A DNA stretch of 64,000 bases from Gonocerus acuteangulatus (taxonomy: Eukaryota > Arthropoda > Insecta > Hemiptera > Coreidae), in contig OX328125.1 of the NCBI GenBank assembly GCA_946811695.1, positions 38,921,079 to 38,985,078 on the forward strand. Reading direction: 5' to 3'. Below the pieces are notes generated by a model. It did not search any database, was not told the DNA's origin, and worked only from the letters and a program-made list of their open reading frames with translations. The first letter of the stretch is position 1. Each line of letters begins with the position of its first letter. This document shows, piece after piece, positions 20,817 to 33,817 of the stretch. A program made the position numbers and the translations under genes.

Positions 20817-22085
20817 ACGTCAAATTGTAAGAAATTCTTAGCTGAAAGGTCTACGATTATAAGGGAACTGCTAAAATGTCTGAGAATGTTTCCCAAGGTT
20901 CAATGCATTTTTGGCCAGAAATCAAGGAGCTTCCGCGGGGAAACTACGAACAAAAAAGAGTTAAATAAGAAAAAATAAAAAAAGGAAGGCTTGAGAAACG
21001 ACGAAGTCAAGGCTGGCTGCCATTTAGCGGATGAAGAGGGGGAAGCCATGGCTGGTTTGGGAAGAGAGTGGGGGTTGTCTGGTGGGGATAAGATATGAAG
21101 GGGTGGGGGGTAAATCTGGGCCTTGTCCGGGTGGCAGGAGGAACCGGCATTTCCAACTAATCGAGTAAAGCAGTAAACAAAAAAAAAAAAAACAACAACA
21201 CACAACTTAAAAGATTTCTCAGATCTGCAATTCAGAGCGATAGAAAATATCTTCCACTCTTAAAATATCTCCCACTACTTGATGTCAAGGAATCGATTAT
21301 CAACGCATCCTATTGCAAAATAGGTACTTATAACCGGATACAAAAATGCTCGCAGTCCTTCCAACCGGCAACAGAAAAGCATCCAGAGCAAGCAGAACTT
21401 GAAAATATATACAACTCTGACAGACGTCCAATTTAACTGCATTTTGGCAAAGTGCAACACATGAAATCATGCTTATTTGAATTCACTTCAAACCACAAAA
21501 AAATTGTTTCCATAATAAATATTATGTTCAAAAAAGTAGGTATATATTTATTTAAGCGAATTTATTTGATTCCTTATCACCAACTCAGGGTTACAAATTG
21601 ACCATGAAACAATATTCAAATGCTTTTAAACGAAACCATTCTTCAAATTAATAGATTATCTTTTCTCCTCTTACCCCCAAAAAAGTTCAATTATTATGGA
21701 ATTTCAAACAAAGATTTTTCAATGTTATTAGTAATGCCACTTTCCAAAAAGTTTAATTCAATCGTCTTTGACATTTGACTGCACTTTCTAGAAATAAGAA
21801 CAGCCTTCCATGTTCACTTCTTGTTCAGTATTGATACAAAAAACTTTCGAGCATTAATATCAAGAGGGGTAGTTCAGATGGAGAAAACGAATGAGCTGGT
21901 TTTGACAGGTTGGATTATTATAAATTTCTACTCTAAGATTCCAAATCACAACATTAGGCATATTATAGAAACACGTTAAAATGACGCAGTTACAGGGAGT
22001 CGAGCATTTATATAGTTCTTCTTTTCGAAGTAACATACAGGTTTATAGCCGATTTGAGATTTCTATATTCAATCTATTCATCCAA
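20817..22085. other. Unrecognised sequence; GC-richer patch at 21000-21150
   Basis: The 21000-21150 patch is G-rich on plus (AAGAGGGGGAAGCC, GGGGTGGGGGG). No gene recognised. Confidence 0.45.
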
Positions 22086-22559
22086 AGTCCGTCACGCAGG
22101 AGCTGCATAACTAAGCACTTTCCTCAGAATTTGGGTAGTGTAGACTGCTTTCCAGAACAATTTGCTTAAAATATCCTACATAAATAAAATAAAAACATGA
22201 ATAGTTCTCTTATAAATTTGTAATGAGTAACTGATCAATTATTAATTTGCTTCCAGAGTTATGTTTACACATGGTACCTATTACACTACGTAATAAATAC
22301 AAAAAACCTCATATTATCGTATTTTGATCTAACGCAGGAACAGGATACAGTCACTCTAGTGGTAGAAAGCGCTCCTTGCGGAGGCTTTGTGAGCCTACGT
22401 CTGGCGGGCTTTTCTATTGAAATATATTACAAATTAAACCCCCGCTTTCCGATTGACCGATTCAGCTCATTTTTACAACACTTCTTTCTCATGAGTTACC
22501 CACGACGTATACCGCGTTTCGTTACAATACAGCAGAAATTACGACCGGTATGAGTATAA

Positions 22560-23020
22560 TAGGAATTTGGGTCCGGAGTAAACCCTCCCTTCTAATGAAC
22601 CGATTCAGTTTATTTTTACAACACATATTTACCTGTAGATTACCACTACGAATACCGAGTTTCGTCGAAATATACCAAAAATCACGGCTGGTAGTGGCGA
22701 AATGGTATTGTGGGTCCGGCGTAAACCCCCCTCCTAATGAACCGATTTAGTTTATTTTTACAACACATATTTACCTGTAGATTACCACTACGAATACCGA
22801 GTTTCGTCGAAATATACCAAAACTCACGGCTGGTAGTGGCGAATTGGTATTGTGGGTCCGGAGTAAACCCCCCCTTCTAATGAACCGATTTAGTTCATTT
22901 TTATATCTCAATTTTCTCTCTATATTAACACAACGAATACCAAGTTTCGTTGAAATATAACAAATATTACGGCTGACATAGTCAAATTAGTGTTATGGGT
23001 TCGGGGTAAACCCCCCCCCC
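22560..23020 (+). repeat. 143 bp tandem repeats inside the Helentron-like element
   Basis: GTCCGG (or GTTCGG) GGTAAACC motifs start at 22571, 22714, 22856 and 22999, a period of 142-143 bp. Each unit has AATGAACCGATT-AGTTTATTTTTACA, TACGAATACCGAGTTTCGTCG and CGGCTGGTAGTGGCGAA. Units differ slightly, and their number differs between copies of the element. Confidence 0.92.
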
Positions 23021-23137
23021 CTTCTGGTGGACCGACTTTGGTGGTTAACGAACTCGTTCAATCGTTTGCTAATTGAATGCTATATACCAAGTTTCGTGAC
23101 GAAAAAACAAAAACTCTGGCCGCTATCATGTTAACAG

Positions 23138-23139
<2 letters not shown>

Positions 23140-23207
<68 letters not shown>

Positions 23208-23208
23208 T
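23140..23208. repeat. (TA)n microsatellite inside the element
   Basis: Occupies the same position between the tandem units and the 3' hairpin in all three full copies. Confidence 0.95.
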
Positions 23209-23330
23209 TTAACGGGGGTCATTTTCGGTGTCTACTAGGTAGGATCGATAAAGATTTGAAGAAATTTTTCAAAAATTCCGTCATGAGTCCAACCTCAATA
23301 GCTACTTTCCTTCGGAGGAAAGTGCTAAAA

Positions 23331-24039
23331 GTTTAAATATTCCTTTAATTCTTCGGCGACGGAGCCCGATATAACCCAATATGTATTCCAGACAAAAGTG
23401 GACTTATTTCCAAGCAATTACAATCTAATTTATATTCAGCCATTAGAGGCGCAGATTATTTTCGTTCAATAATAACGGAGATAAGGCCCATAGGCTGAGG
23501 AGACCTCATTTGCGGCTTAAATTAATGAAGATTGACAGGACCACTTAAGATTCTGGTGAGGTCTTTGCTGTCGGTCCCATCATTCTTGGGCTCCAGAAAA
23601 CACTCTCCTCCAATTTCAGAATGCATTATGGAATCCACGTTATCCTCATGGCTTTATCACCTCAAGGGATGGTTCATCGACAAGTTTTGTCCAACACAAA
23701 GAACAAATAAAATTCTTCCATTAATATAGGATAGCAGTAATACAAAATTGCTTATACCCTCCCTTCACAGGAAGGCATTTACAGAGGCCGTGTTAGGATT
23801 AAAAAGCATCTTTGATCTGGTAACCACATCCTTATGCAGTAAATACTGTGCTGATACGCCGACACAGCATGCCAGCACTTAGTTTGTGTGGAAATGACGA
23901 ATCCCTGTGCCTCTCTGAATTGGATTCCTCAAGATCAGCGTTTTTGTCAAAGACATTTGGTTGTTATAAATATCCCAGTAAATGACAATAGATCCAACTA
24001 CTGGGTCATATCAACATGTCTTATACAGGGTGTATCGCA
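23331..24039. other. Unrecognised sequence
   Basis: No recognised gene; the 65-residue plus frame at 23532-23729 has no known motif. CAGGGTGTATCGC occurs at 24026. Confidence 0.45.
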
Positions 24040-24345
24040 AGTAGATGACAATACTTAACGGGGTAAAACGTTAATGATTTAAAACGTTTTGAGTCTTAGG
24101 TTTGGCTAAATATCGATAAATATTAGACACTATTGCCTTTGTCTGACCTCTCAAAGCCTTCCTTAGTCTTAAACGAGACATAATTAGTTTCTCCTTGAAA
24201 TTGGAGTTTGCAAATGGTGGTCGGGAATATTTCCTTCAAAATTTTGCGCATGTGGAATTGACCTTTTCCGTCTATAACTGAACGGGCTACTGTAGTATAG
24301 TACACGTGGAATTAGTAAGCGCTGGGGGATAGGAGGAGCGGAATT
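24040..24345. mobile_element. Half copy of a foldback element
   Basis: CAAAGCCTTCCTTAGTCTTAAACGAGACATAAT, TCGGGAATATTTCC and GAATTAGTAAGCGCTGGGGGATAGGA align with the right half (51430-51692) of the foldback element at 51150. The left arm is absent. Confidence 0.75.
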
Positions 24346-25564
24346 CACTGCGGCATTCCCTTGCCGAACAAACTACAGTAATTGTTTAGCTATCAGCTAC
24401 GATTTCCGTTAAATGTAGAACGCCTACATCTCTCTGTAATTTCAGAAAAGCGTTTGGGAACTCTGAAAACCAAATTTGGTTGCGAGAAGCAAAGAGATAT
24501 GATGATAGTCACTTTAAAATCCGATTTCTTTCATTATATTAAAATAAATGTGCAAGAAATAATGTTTTAGTTGTTTAGAGTGCATATCTGGTTCTCAGGA
24601 CATCAACGTGGTGTCCCCTTCAAAGAGGTTAGGGAACTTAACCACTAATCCCACCATTTTTAGGAATTGAACAATTTGCTAACGAGAAGAAAGGATCACT
24701 TTGTGCGAGAAAATGAACAATTTAACATGAAAATGTCGATATGCCTGAAGGTCTCCAAATTTCACGGGTGACGCAAAAGTATAAAGACATTAGCTATACC
24801 TCATCCGTCACGTGACCAGAAATTGATTTTGGTGGGAAATTAAATTCCTACATTGATTACAAAACAATCCATATATTAAAGATGATCAACAACGGTTATT
24901 TTTATTGCAAATTTATTACAAGAAATGAATAACTAACTAAAATTCATTAACCTTAAGAGGGAAATGTAAGGGGGGGGGGGGGGAGAAGGGTTTAACAATT
25001 TTATTGCAAAGCTGTCTGTATGTGGATTCATAAAGGAAAATTTGGTATCAACTAGCTCATAAGCTTCGTTCAGGAAGCTGGCATACAATAGGCAACCTTT
25101 CGTGCCAAATAAGAATGCACACTCGACATATTTCATCGTTTACATCATATTGCGCTATAAGGAGAAAAACCGGCGCTGATTCATCGGTACTGCATTTTCG
25201 GAAGAGTAAACAATACCGCTCATGAAATGAGGTCAGGTTTATAAAGGACAACATCATGAGCAATCGGCGAAAATTGTGTAAAATAGCAATTTTCTTATTT
25301 AAAACTAGACCAACAGGCCTTCTGTAGAACTAGTTCATAGATAACAGTTGCTATTCATAAATCAGACATCGACTTAGGAATGAAAATCAAATTCGTAAGA
25401 ACTGCGCCATGTTGCGTGTAATGGGTATCCCGGTTTTAAAAGGCTTAAAATAGAAACTATTGATGTTTCTGAACTTTTCAAGCACCATTTTCCCTGAATG
25501 AGGTGGACCGCAATTTTTCCTCATGTCGAAACTGTTTAGAAATCATGGAATAGATTTATTCAAA
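24346..25564. other. Unrecognised sequence; G run at 24971-24983
   Basis: No gene recognised. Several short frames have no domain signature. Confidence 0.45.
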
Positions 25565-25566
25565 TG

Positions 25567-25598
<32 letters not shown>

Positions 25599-25622
25599 TG
25601 TATGTATGTATATATATATGTA

Positions 25623-25687
<65 letters not shown>
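25565..25687. repeat. Compound microsatellite (TATG)n-(TA)n
   Basis: About ten ATGT units, then TA runs with a few ATAC interruptions. Tyrosine/isoleucine frames across it are artefacts. Confidence 0.95.
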
Positions 25688-25689
<2 letters not shown>

Positions 25690-26002
25690 TTGAATAAACT
25701 GTTTCTTCGTGACGTGTGTTTTTTTTCGTCAGTAATTCTGGATTTTAGAGAAGGAACATCAAATACCTGGCATAGAGGCAGCAATCGTCAACCGTTTGGT
25801 AACATCGAGGTAGAAATGTGTTACCAGACATGTATCAGATAAGTGACCAAGCAAGAGAGGGTATACGCTAAAATACCCTGCTACCGGCATAGACGAGAGG
25901 AAGGGCGTAGCAGATATTTTATATCACAACTCCAATCTGCTACAGCTAAGAACTAAATCGTAGTTATAAATCCCACGGATTTCTTCATTACTGTCATTGG
26001 CG
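25688..26002. other. Unrecognised sequence
   Basis: No gene or repeat recognised. Confidence 0.45.
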
Positions 26003-26095
26003 GGGTCACTCCGTAGAACAGCGGCCAGCAAACTGGATTCTAGGGAGATCAAGTCGAGAGAGATGGAGGTTCGAGTTCCGTTTGTAGGTGGTTGA
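26003..26095 (+). mobile_element. Possible tRNA-derived SINE head
   Basis: TAGAACAGCGGCCAGCAAACTGGA resembles an A box region, and GGAGGTTCGAGTTCCGTTT (about 26066-26084) a B box, at tRNA-like spacing. No tail or target duplication identified, so a tRNA pseudogene or chance match is possible. Confidence 0.4.
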
Positions 26096-27212
<1,117 letters not shown>

Positions 27213-27689
27213 ACTCTCGGATATCCTCGATGATCTCTTGGATAAAATTTGGTTAAAAAAACTCAAAGGGTGGACAATCACACAGAGGCCAAAGACATTG
27301 ACTTATGCTAGGCGTATGACATATGAAGAGAGGAAATGCTCATGGATCGAAGTGCCATTTTACATTTTTTTTTTTTTTACTGAAAAATAATCTAGGATCC
27401 TGCGCAAATGCCCTGCTAAAAAATCTATGTGCTACGCTTGTTGGTTTAAGTTAGTTGTTGGTAGTACCAGGGCATTGGTGTAGAAATGTAGATTACTTTG
27501 CAGTCAAAAAGTGGAAAATTGTAAAATGGCACTTAGATCCATTAGCAATTCCACTCTTCACCTGCAGAGAAGCTATGCAGAAAAGCACATATTCTGTGTT
27601 TCACAATTAAAGCCTTCAAAACAAATATGAGCAAAAGGCGATATCTGGGAAAACCTATTTACAGGAGAACATGCTTTAGAGGTGAGCCG
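27213..27689. other. Unrecognised sequence, possibly upstream LINE remnant
   Basis: Leads into the RTE-like remnant; no frame recognisable. Confidence 0.4.
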
Positions 27690-28125
27690 ATTCTGCTATC
27701 TAGGTAGTTTGGTGAACCAGGATTGGAGACGGGAGTATCATAACTCTGGCCAATATGGAGATTGTTTTGAGATCCGGATGGAGACAAACAATTCGGCTTT
27801 ATAATAGTAACGAAGGCCAAATGTTAAAGTAACCAAGCTGCTGACAAAGAAACTACAATCGTTCATTAACACGTTTCTATAAAATATATTAAGTCTATGG
27901 TGGCCTATAAAGCTCCGAAGACGACGATGGTTATTTCACACTATTACCAAGGACAACGCCAGTGCAACGCAAAAGAAAATGGAATTTTTGCTCTAGGCCC
28001 TGCAAGGAGATGACAGCCTAATTGGGACTAATTCGGCAAACATGGAGACAAAGTATGGAAGGTGATTTAGGGATTGTGGGCTAGTCATTGTCCGATATCT
28101 GGCAGGAGAAGAGATTTTATGAATT
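27690..28125 (+). pseudogene. RTE-like LINE reverse transcriptase, decayed C-terminal part
   Basis: Short conserved pieces appear in order but in shifted frames: FCYLGSLVNQD near 27689 (usual F-YLGS-V), IKLRRRRWLFHTITKDN near 27908 (usual RRRRW-WIGHTLRKD) and LIRQTWRQSMEGDLGIVG near 28027 (usual GRPR-TWRRS-E-EL). Stops and indels interrupt all of them. This is the post-polymerase end of RTE/BovB-like or related LINE ORF2 proteins. It is an old, inactive fragment. Confidence 0.72.
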
Positions 28126-28535
28126 AGTTAAGTAATGGATACAAGTATCGAAAAGGAGTGTTTCATCTCTCATATAGTTATGTTTCCAGCATACATAAAA
28201 AATGTCAATGATATTCCATAGATCGTTAACATGAAGAAAAATCAACAAACATTGTATGAGAGGTAAAAAGTACCAGCTGCTGAAGGGGAGATTGGTGTTA
28301 TCTCTTTTTTTTAATGGAGAAGCAGGATTAGGCACCTGCGCACAAGGTCAAGCCAATTTCAGGAAAGCCATTGCAGATGGTTCAATGCTGTCTAGCACAT
28401 TAACTCTGCAGGCTGCTCTCTCTAGGGAGATCATCTCTCAATTACTAACCTTCTAACACATGCTACGCTCTCAAAATGGAGGGTCCTTGAGGTGACGTCA
28501 TCTATCACATTTCCTTTTTAACAACATTTTCGCAC
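28126..28535. other. Unrecognised sequence
   Basis: No gene recognised. Confidence 0.45.
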
Positions 28536-28549
28536 AATAGTTTACTAAC

Positions 28550-28735
28550 CAGAGGCCCAGTGGCTCACACACTCTGTGCCAAGGGTCTTGGGTTCGATTC
28601 CCACTATGGGATGGTTGCTTTTCTTTAGAAAAAAGGGAAAAGCATCAGGCCTAATCAGGCCAGAAAAGGGTGGAACCTATAGATAACCCGTCCTATAATA
28701 CTTATTTAATTATAATGGACGTTAAAATTAAAATA
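28550..28735 (+). mobile_element. tRNA-derived SINE, family A, with target duplication
   Basis: A-box-like GAGGCCCAGTGGCTCAC, B box GGGTTCGATTCCCAC (28590-28604), then the family A body and a GGACGTTAAAATTAAAATAA tail. AATAGTTTACTAAC occurs on both sides (28536-28549 and 28736-28749), an exact 14 bp target duplication. Confidence 0.95.
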
Positions 28736-28749
28736 AATAGTTTACTAAC

Positions 28750-29020
28750 GTAAAAGGTGTATTTTAGGATATATTTTTCTTAATAGGATTTCCCAAATGC
28801 AAATATGTTCAACCTGCGTACTATGATATTTGGCAATAGTAAGTAAATCTATAATGTATTCTCACGGGTGTTTTGTTAGAGTAGTTTAGGTGGTGGGGTT
28901 AAAATATATTTTGGACAGTAACTGCAAGGTTATTGTGCCCTAAAGCAGGATAACTTATTACACAAAGATTTTCAGGTATAAATAATGATTTAGACAAATG
29001 ATTTAAATGCACATACATAG

Positions 29021-29076
<56 letters not shown>

Positions 29077-29802
29077 TAAAGCTTGTAAGGATTTACTAAA
29101 ATGACTTAAAAGCCTTCCAAATAATTGTCCGATTCAACTTTCATAAATAGGCGGGAATCTTAAATTGCGTTTAGTCGTTCATAGTGGTAATTTCAAGGAG
29201 TTATAAGGCTATGCAGACACCGGTGCAAACCAGTAGGTACTTGTTACAGCTCATATTATGAAGGCCACAGCAGCAGAAAGATCCGTCTAAATCCCAATTG
29301 TATTGACCTTTACAGTACAAATATCCCCTAATACGAGGACCATAGATAAGTACCCAACCACAATATTTCGAATAAATATATTATTTGAAAAGACATAAGA
29401 GGAATACCAATGAGAACGAGCACCGTTATCGCTTTGCAAATTTAGTGAATTGGACTCCATTTTTACTTTAGTTCTGAATTTGAAGGTATGAAGGTCCCAG
29501 AAGGACGTTTACAGGGGAATAGAGGGCCATCCACTATTCCAACCTTAACTGGTGAAAACTGGTCATTGACCAGTTGAGGAGGAATTTATGTTCAAAAACC
29601 AACAGATGGAAGCTGTAAGATTAACACAGCGCATTCAAGAACAGGGATCTGGCTCGCTTTAAATAAATACGTCGTGAGAGCAATGGAAGAATGAAGAAAT
29701 ATAGGAAGAAGAGCCTGTCATGGCACTTACAGTAAAATAAGGCTATTTGTAGAATATCGAATGCAGTAATTCAACTAATTAAGTTCGACAACAGAAGACA
29801 AA
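28750..29802. other. Unrecognised AT-rich sequence with (TA)n at 29023-29072
   Basis: One long TA microsatellite. Otherwise no gene or repeat family recognised. Confidence 0.5.
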
Positions 29803-29862
29803 AAGTCCGTCACGTGAGAGGTTTATTACTAAGCGCACTCCTAGTGCATTACTACAAAATAT
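29803..29862 (+). mobile_element. Helentron-like 5' end fragment, family 1
   Basis: AAAGTCCGTCACGTGAGAGG followed by TTATTACTAAGCGCACTCCT is a diverged match to the 5' end of the element at 22086 (AAAGTCCGTCACGCAGGAGC, TGCATAACTAAGCACTTTCC). The remainder is not recognisable. Confidence 0.5.
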
Positions 29863-30040
29863 AAAACTATTATTTTCACATAAAAAAGGTGTACCTCGAA
29901 CCCTAATAGCGCAAAACCACTTCGAATTTGTTGGCGCTTGTGTTCCGCTTTCTGGATTGTAGAAGAATTATCTATGGGCCCAATTTATATATTAATATTC
30001 AGAGTCTGAATATGGGCGGCGAGCTCACCACATGCAGAGA

Positions 30041-30096
30041 TGTATTGGCCCCTGAGGAGGTGGCATAAAGGCCACGAAACATGTAGGACAATGAAC
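30041..30096 (+). ncRNA. Hammerhead-ribozyme-like motif, copy 2
   Basis: CTGAGGA (30052-30058), a perfect five-pair helix II GTGGC/GCCAC (30060-30064, 30071-30075), and a canonical GAAA (30076-30079). A self-complementary CATG and a GTA triplet follow (30083-30085). Helix I pairs 30044-30051 with 30086-30092: CC-GG next to the core, then ATTG-CAAT across a small internal loop. One extra G precedes helix II. A very short palindromic helix III would need dimer formation, as reported for Penelope-element hammerheads. Helix I differs in sequence from copy 1 but still pairs. Activity untested. Confidence 0.45.
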
Positions 30097-30172
30097 AAAT
30101 AAAATGGTACAAAAAGAAAACAAGAAGTACTATTTTTTTAGACCTATGCCGCATAAATCCCCAAAAAAAAAG
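30048..30172 (+). repeat. Dispersed repeat carrying the hammerhead-like motif, second copy
   Basis: Aligned with 7563-7690. The downstream AAATAAAATGGTACAAAAAG, AAGTACTATTTTT and GACCTATGCCGCATAAATCC parts match beyond the motif itself. Confidence 0.6.
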
Positions 30173-30938
30173 AATAAATCTGAAAGGTCAAAAACACGTC
30201 GAATAAAATATATATATACCATCTGCACTCAGAAACGCAAAATACATGTATCCACATATTTATTCCAAGGGTCGGTAATCTATCTTATTGTCCGTTGGAA
30301 CGTAACCGCGAGAGCATGTACAGTTACCCTCTCGTTTATAAAGGAAATCACTTGAGATATTCTGTCGGAGGCTGCTTGGATTATTAGAAAGGATCACGCC
30401 GGCCGGGTAGACAGCACGCATGAGATATGTCGCACCTATTTCTGTCGAGAGTCGAATAGAATGCCAAGATAAGGCGCCCCGGGCAAACCTCTCCCACGAC
30501 ACCTCTGGCCGTTTCGCAACGCCGGCGCCTCTTCCATATGGAATCAGAATTCAGAAGCTGATGTATGATGCAAGGAGCAGTCATACTACAGCTGGACACA
30601 CGTGGCATAACCTGCAGACACTCGGGAGCTGAGGACACGTGCAGATGATAGGCGTGGAAGGGGCCAGGATCCCTTTAAACACTTCGGTGCTATTTTTAGC
30701 GGAGCCCTCAAGCCACTCAGACGGATTGCACAAGTGTCTGGGCATGCAAATGTCTTGGGCACTGAAATAAAACGTCTGGACCAACGTAGAGAAGATAAAA
30801 ACTGCAGCTCAGAAATAGGAAGAAAACTGATGTAAGCAACGAGACGTATTATCGAACTCATAAGTTTTTAGTAATGTATAACTAACTGTGTATTACATAG
30901 AACCTATAAAGTAACCCGGAAATGCTGACAAGAAATGT
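30173..30938. other. Unrecognised sequence with GC-richer block 30390-30790
   Basis: The block contains GATCACGCCGGCCGGGTAG and GGCGCCCCGGGC and is open in several short frames on both strands, none with a recognisable domain. It might be part of an old retroelement. Confidence 0.4.
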
Positions 30939-31117
30939 ATCCTCATGGTCTAGTGGCTAATGTCTTGGATTCTCATGCGGGATATAGGGGCTCGAGTCCC
31001 GCCTGCAGAAGGGATTTTTCTCAATTTAGGGCCCGCTAAGAAAATTCCTTGCTTTACTACGGATGACAACGCTAACGGTCCAGATGTCGGAGCGCCGTTA
31101 AATAAAACGAAATAAAA
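30939..31117 (+). mobile_element. tRNA-derived SINE, family B-related
   Basis: CCTCATGGTCTAGTGGCTAA holds the A box, GGGGCTCGAGTCCCGC (about 30987-31002) the B box, then GGGATTTTTCTCA...TAAGAAAATTCC and a GGAGCGCCGTTAAATAAAACGAAATAAA tail. The head differs from the copies at 14955 and 20501 while the tail is shared, suggesting a subfamily with a different tRNA-like head. Confidence 0.8.
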
Positions 31118-33544
31118 ACTCCTCGACATTTTATAGGCTGTACCTCCCAATAAAAAAACTGTATTTTGAATTTTTTTCTTGTTGTAGTCGTCTACATCTT
31201 GCTCTCTTGCATCTACAAAGATTGTTCATTTTGATTAAATTTGGTACAAATACACTTACCTAAATAACCAGCAGAATCTAAACACCCGAACACTGTTACT
31301 CTAAGAAATTTGGACAAAATATTCGTAGCGCGTACGGTTTTGAGTAAATATGTTTCAGGTACTGATTCAGGAGTGAATTGAACATTTTTTCTCCTGTTTG
31401 ACAATCAATTATCCAAACTAAATTTTGGTTACGTTTGAAGTAGAGTGACCCATACAAAATGAAATAGTGAGCCCTCATCTAATGATTAGGCGTTTTCGTA
31501 TACCTTTTAAATATCTTATAAAAGTTTCCGAAATCATGGTACTTGAAGGATGATCTAAAGCTTTTCTTTTCCTAAAAATAGCATAAGAGTTACATTTTAG
31601 TAGAACAACGCAGTTCGCAATTTTTATTAACTCACACACTTTATAGCGTCTATAAGGTATTTTTTAAATATCTAACTTAGTAATCTTAAAATTATTTTAC
31701 AATTTATTTAAAATTTAACAGTTACTCCTGTTTTGACTATTTGCTTATTATTTATTCTAAGCTTTCATAAGTTCTACCAGAAGATTATATTGTATTTAGT
31801 TGTTTTGTAGTTAATAGCATTCTAAGAATAACCATTATTAGCACCTAAAAAGAAAACTGTTGATAAAAATTACTAAACAAACTACCGGAAGACAGAGCAA
31901 TTCCATTATTGGAACGGTTTTTGGGATTAAAGCAATTATTTTGTAAATTATATTAATAAACGTTATATATCTAATCTAAAAAAAAAACACAGAAAAAACT
32001 TATTTCCACCATTTTTTTTTCTTTCGAAATACGCTTTCCCATTCATTTGGAACAGATAAATAGCTAATTTCGTTCAACGAAACCAAGAATTCCCTTGCAC
32101 ATATTTATATTTTAGTATCAGAAACCAATATACTAATCACTGAGCCTTTTAGATATCCATTTTTTTGTAAAATGAGACTTTTTTGCCAACATTGCAAATT
32201 GAATCCATTCACAGACGGAATATAAATTAAATATGAGCCTGTAAAAAGATTGCCAAATCACCATTTTTAATATGGTATGATATGGAAGGAAGATTTTGTG
32301 GGGCTGGTTATATAAATGGACTGTATGGAGAAATAGTTGAGAAATTGATAATTTATATTTAATGAGTATAAAATGAAGAGTGGGGGGAAAATTGCCAAAT
32401 CAGGAACACGTTGTGCTTAATGTATTAATAAAATTTTGAAAGTTGATGTGGGACTGATGAGGTTGAAATAATGGTGAGCTAATTAAGTCTGGAGGTGATG
32501 ATGGGCTGCTGGAGATTCGGGGAATTATATTAAATAGGTACCTGTTGATGGTGCCTTGTTGGATTAAAAGGGTGCACTTCTCCCTGTGCCTTCATTTTCG
32601 GTCAGTTGAATTACTCGGCCATTGTATAATATTAAGTAAAGCCGGTGAAAGAGAAAAAAAAATGCTTTATTCGCTCTGTGTGGCGAGAAGGTTTCCTCTG
32701 TACCGACTTGACCGGGGGGTGGTTCGCCCAGGTGAGGTAGACGGCGCCATAGTCGGCGGAGCCCAAGCGAAGAAAAATATCTTTAGGGTGGGCAACCCTA
32801 AACAGAGCCTTAAAAAAAAAAAATACAAATCACAAATTCTCACAGTCGTTCTATTATGAAAGATCAAACTGGAGTTATATCCCTTTTTTACTCCATTTGT
32901 GAACTGATAACATCGGCTTACTTCGAATCGTTAAACAAAATAATAAAGAAAATAATATTTCTTCGTTCATTAAACGGAGAAAAAAAAATACTACAAAAAC
33001 ATAACTTACCGGAAATACTCGTTGTTTTCCAGAAACTTCCAAAAAAAAAACACTTTTTCACAACTCTCAGCCCACCACCTCTACCGGATTTACCGCATAA
33101 CCTGCAAAAATAAATACACTTTAGAACAAATCTATGTTCAAAATTTTAGTAATAATGCAAGTTTTTTTTTTAGTTTTGTGTGTTTAATAGCGCATCTACA
33201 TCAATGCCATAGGGGCAGACTAGTTCCAAAGATTTATAATTATTGATTGCTAACTATAAATTATAAATGTTAAGAATAACCTGCAGAAATTAATAAACAG
33301 AAAATACAAGAAAGGTGGGAAACGTAGAAATAAGTGAAATAATAAAATAAATTATAAGAAATGCACACTTTCCAGATATCATCAACTTTTAAACATGGAA
33401 ATTATGAAATATTTATGTTCTTATCAGTACTCAATGTAGACAAAAGTTCCGACTTGAAGGAACTGCGTCATCTTAAAATCCAAAACGGTTTACTACAGAG
33501 AACAAATTAAGGACAGTGAAGTCTATAGTTAAACAAGTACGTAG
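31118..33544. other. Unrecognised AT-rich sequence, about 2.4 kb
   Basis: No gene recognised. 33180-33220 (TAGCGCATCTACATCAATGCC) may be a very degraded SINE B tail. Confidence 0.5.
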
Positions 33545-33817
33545 TAGCAAGACTACAGCCCTATGACTCACGAGTACCTAATGGCCAATAAGGACAAACC
33601 TACATGTCGATCATGCAACTCAGACCTCACAATCAAACATATTCTGACAGCGTATACTGAGTGCAGTTTAAGACGTGACGTAGATATCACATTTGACATG
33701 ACAGAACTCGTTGGATATGACAGCTACCACATAGACACAATACTCAAACACTTAACATGTACAACAAAATCTCACGCCAAAATATATACCAAGCGAAATT
33801 TTCATATGAAAATTTAG
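33545..33817 (+). pseudogene. LINE C-terminal fragment with zinc-binding CxxC...H motif
   Basis: An open 84-residue stretch from 33563 reads MTHEYLMANKDKPTCRSCNS, then DLTIKHILTAYTECSLRRDV. This resembles the end of RNase-H-bearing LINE ORF2 proteins (THxYLL...P-C-C...LTVKHIL-EC--Y--R). C15, C18 and H26 mark the small zinc-knuckle-like motif, but the expected last cysteine lies in TAYTEC rather than at the usual spacing. Upstream codons contain stops (TAGTAG at about 33544). No RNase H core or polymerase remains. Confidence 0.68.

Larger units (their letters stand above)
22086..23330 (+). mobile_element. Helentron/HINE-like element, family 1, copy A
   Basis: Starts AGTCCGTCACGCAGGAGCTG and carries CTAAGCACTTTCCTCAGAA near its 5' end. 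The 3' end is a perfect stem-loop ACTTTCCT-TCGG-AGGAAAGT (about 23304-23323) followed by GCTAAAA. The 5' and 3' ends share an inverted TAGCACTTTCCTC(A/C)GAA, a subterminal inverted repeat. In order: 5' segment, four 143 bp tandem units, a conserved segment, a (TA)n run, and the 3' hairpin. This matches the layout of Helentron-associated elements such as DINE-1. Copies B (42014) and C (53537) share all parts. No Rep/helicase frame, so non-autonomous. Confidence 0.8.

Noticed and set aside
32454..32475. CTGATGAGGTTGAAA as a hammerhead core
   Set aside because: There is no room for a helix II between the two core parts.
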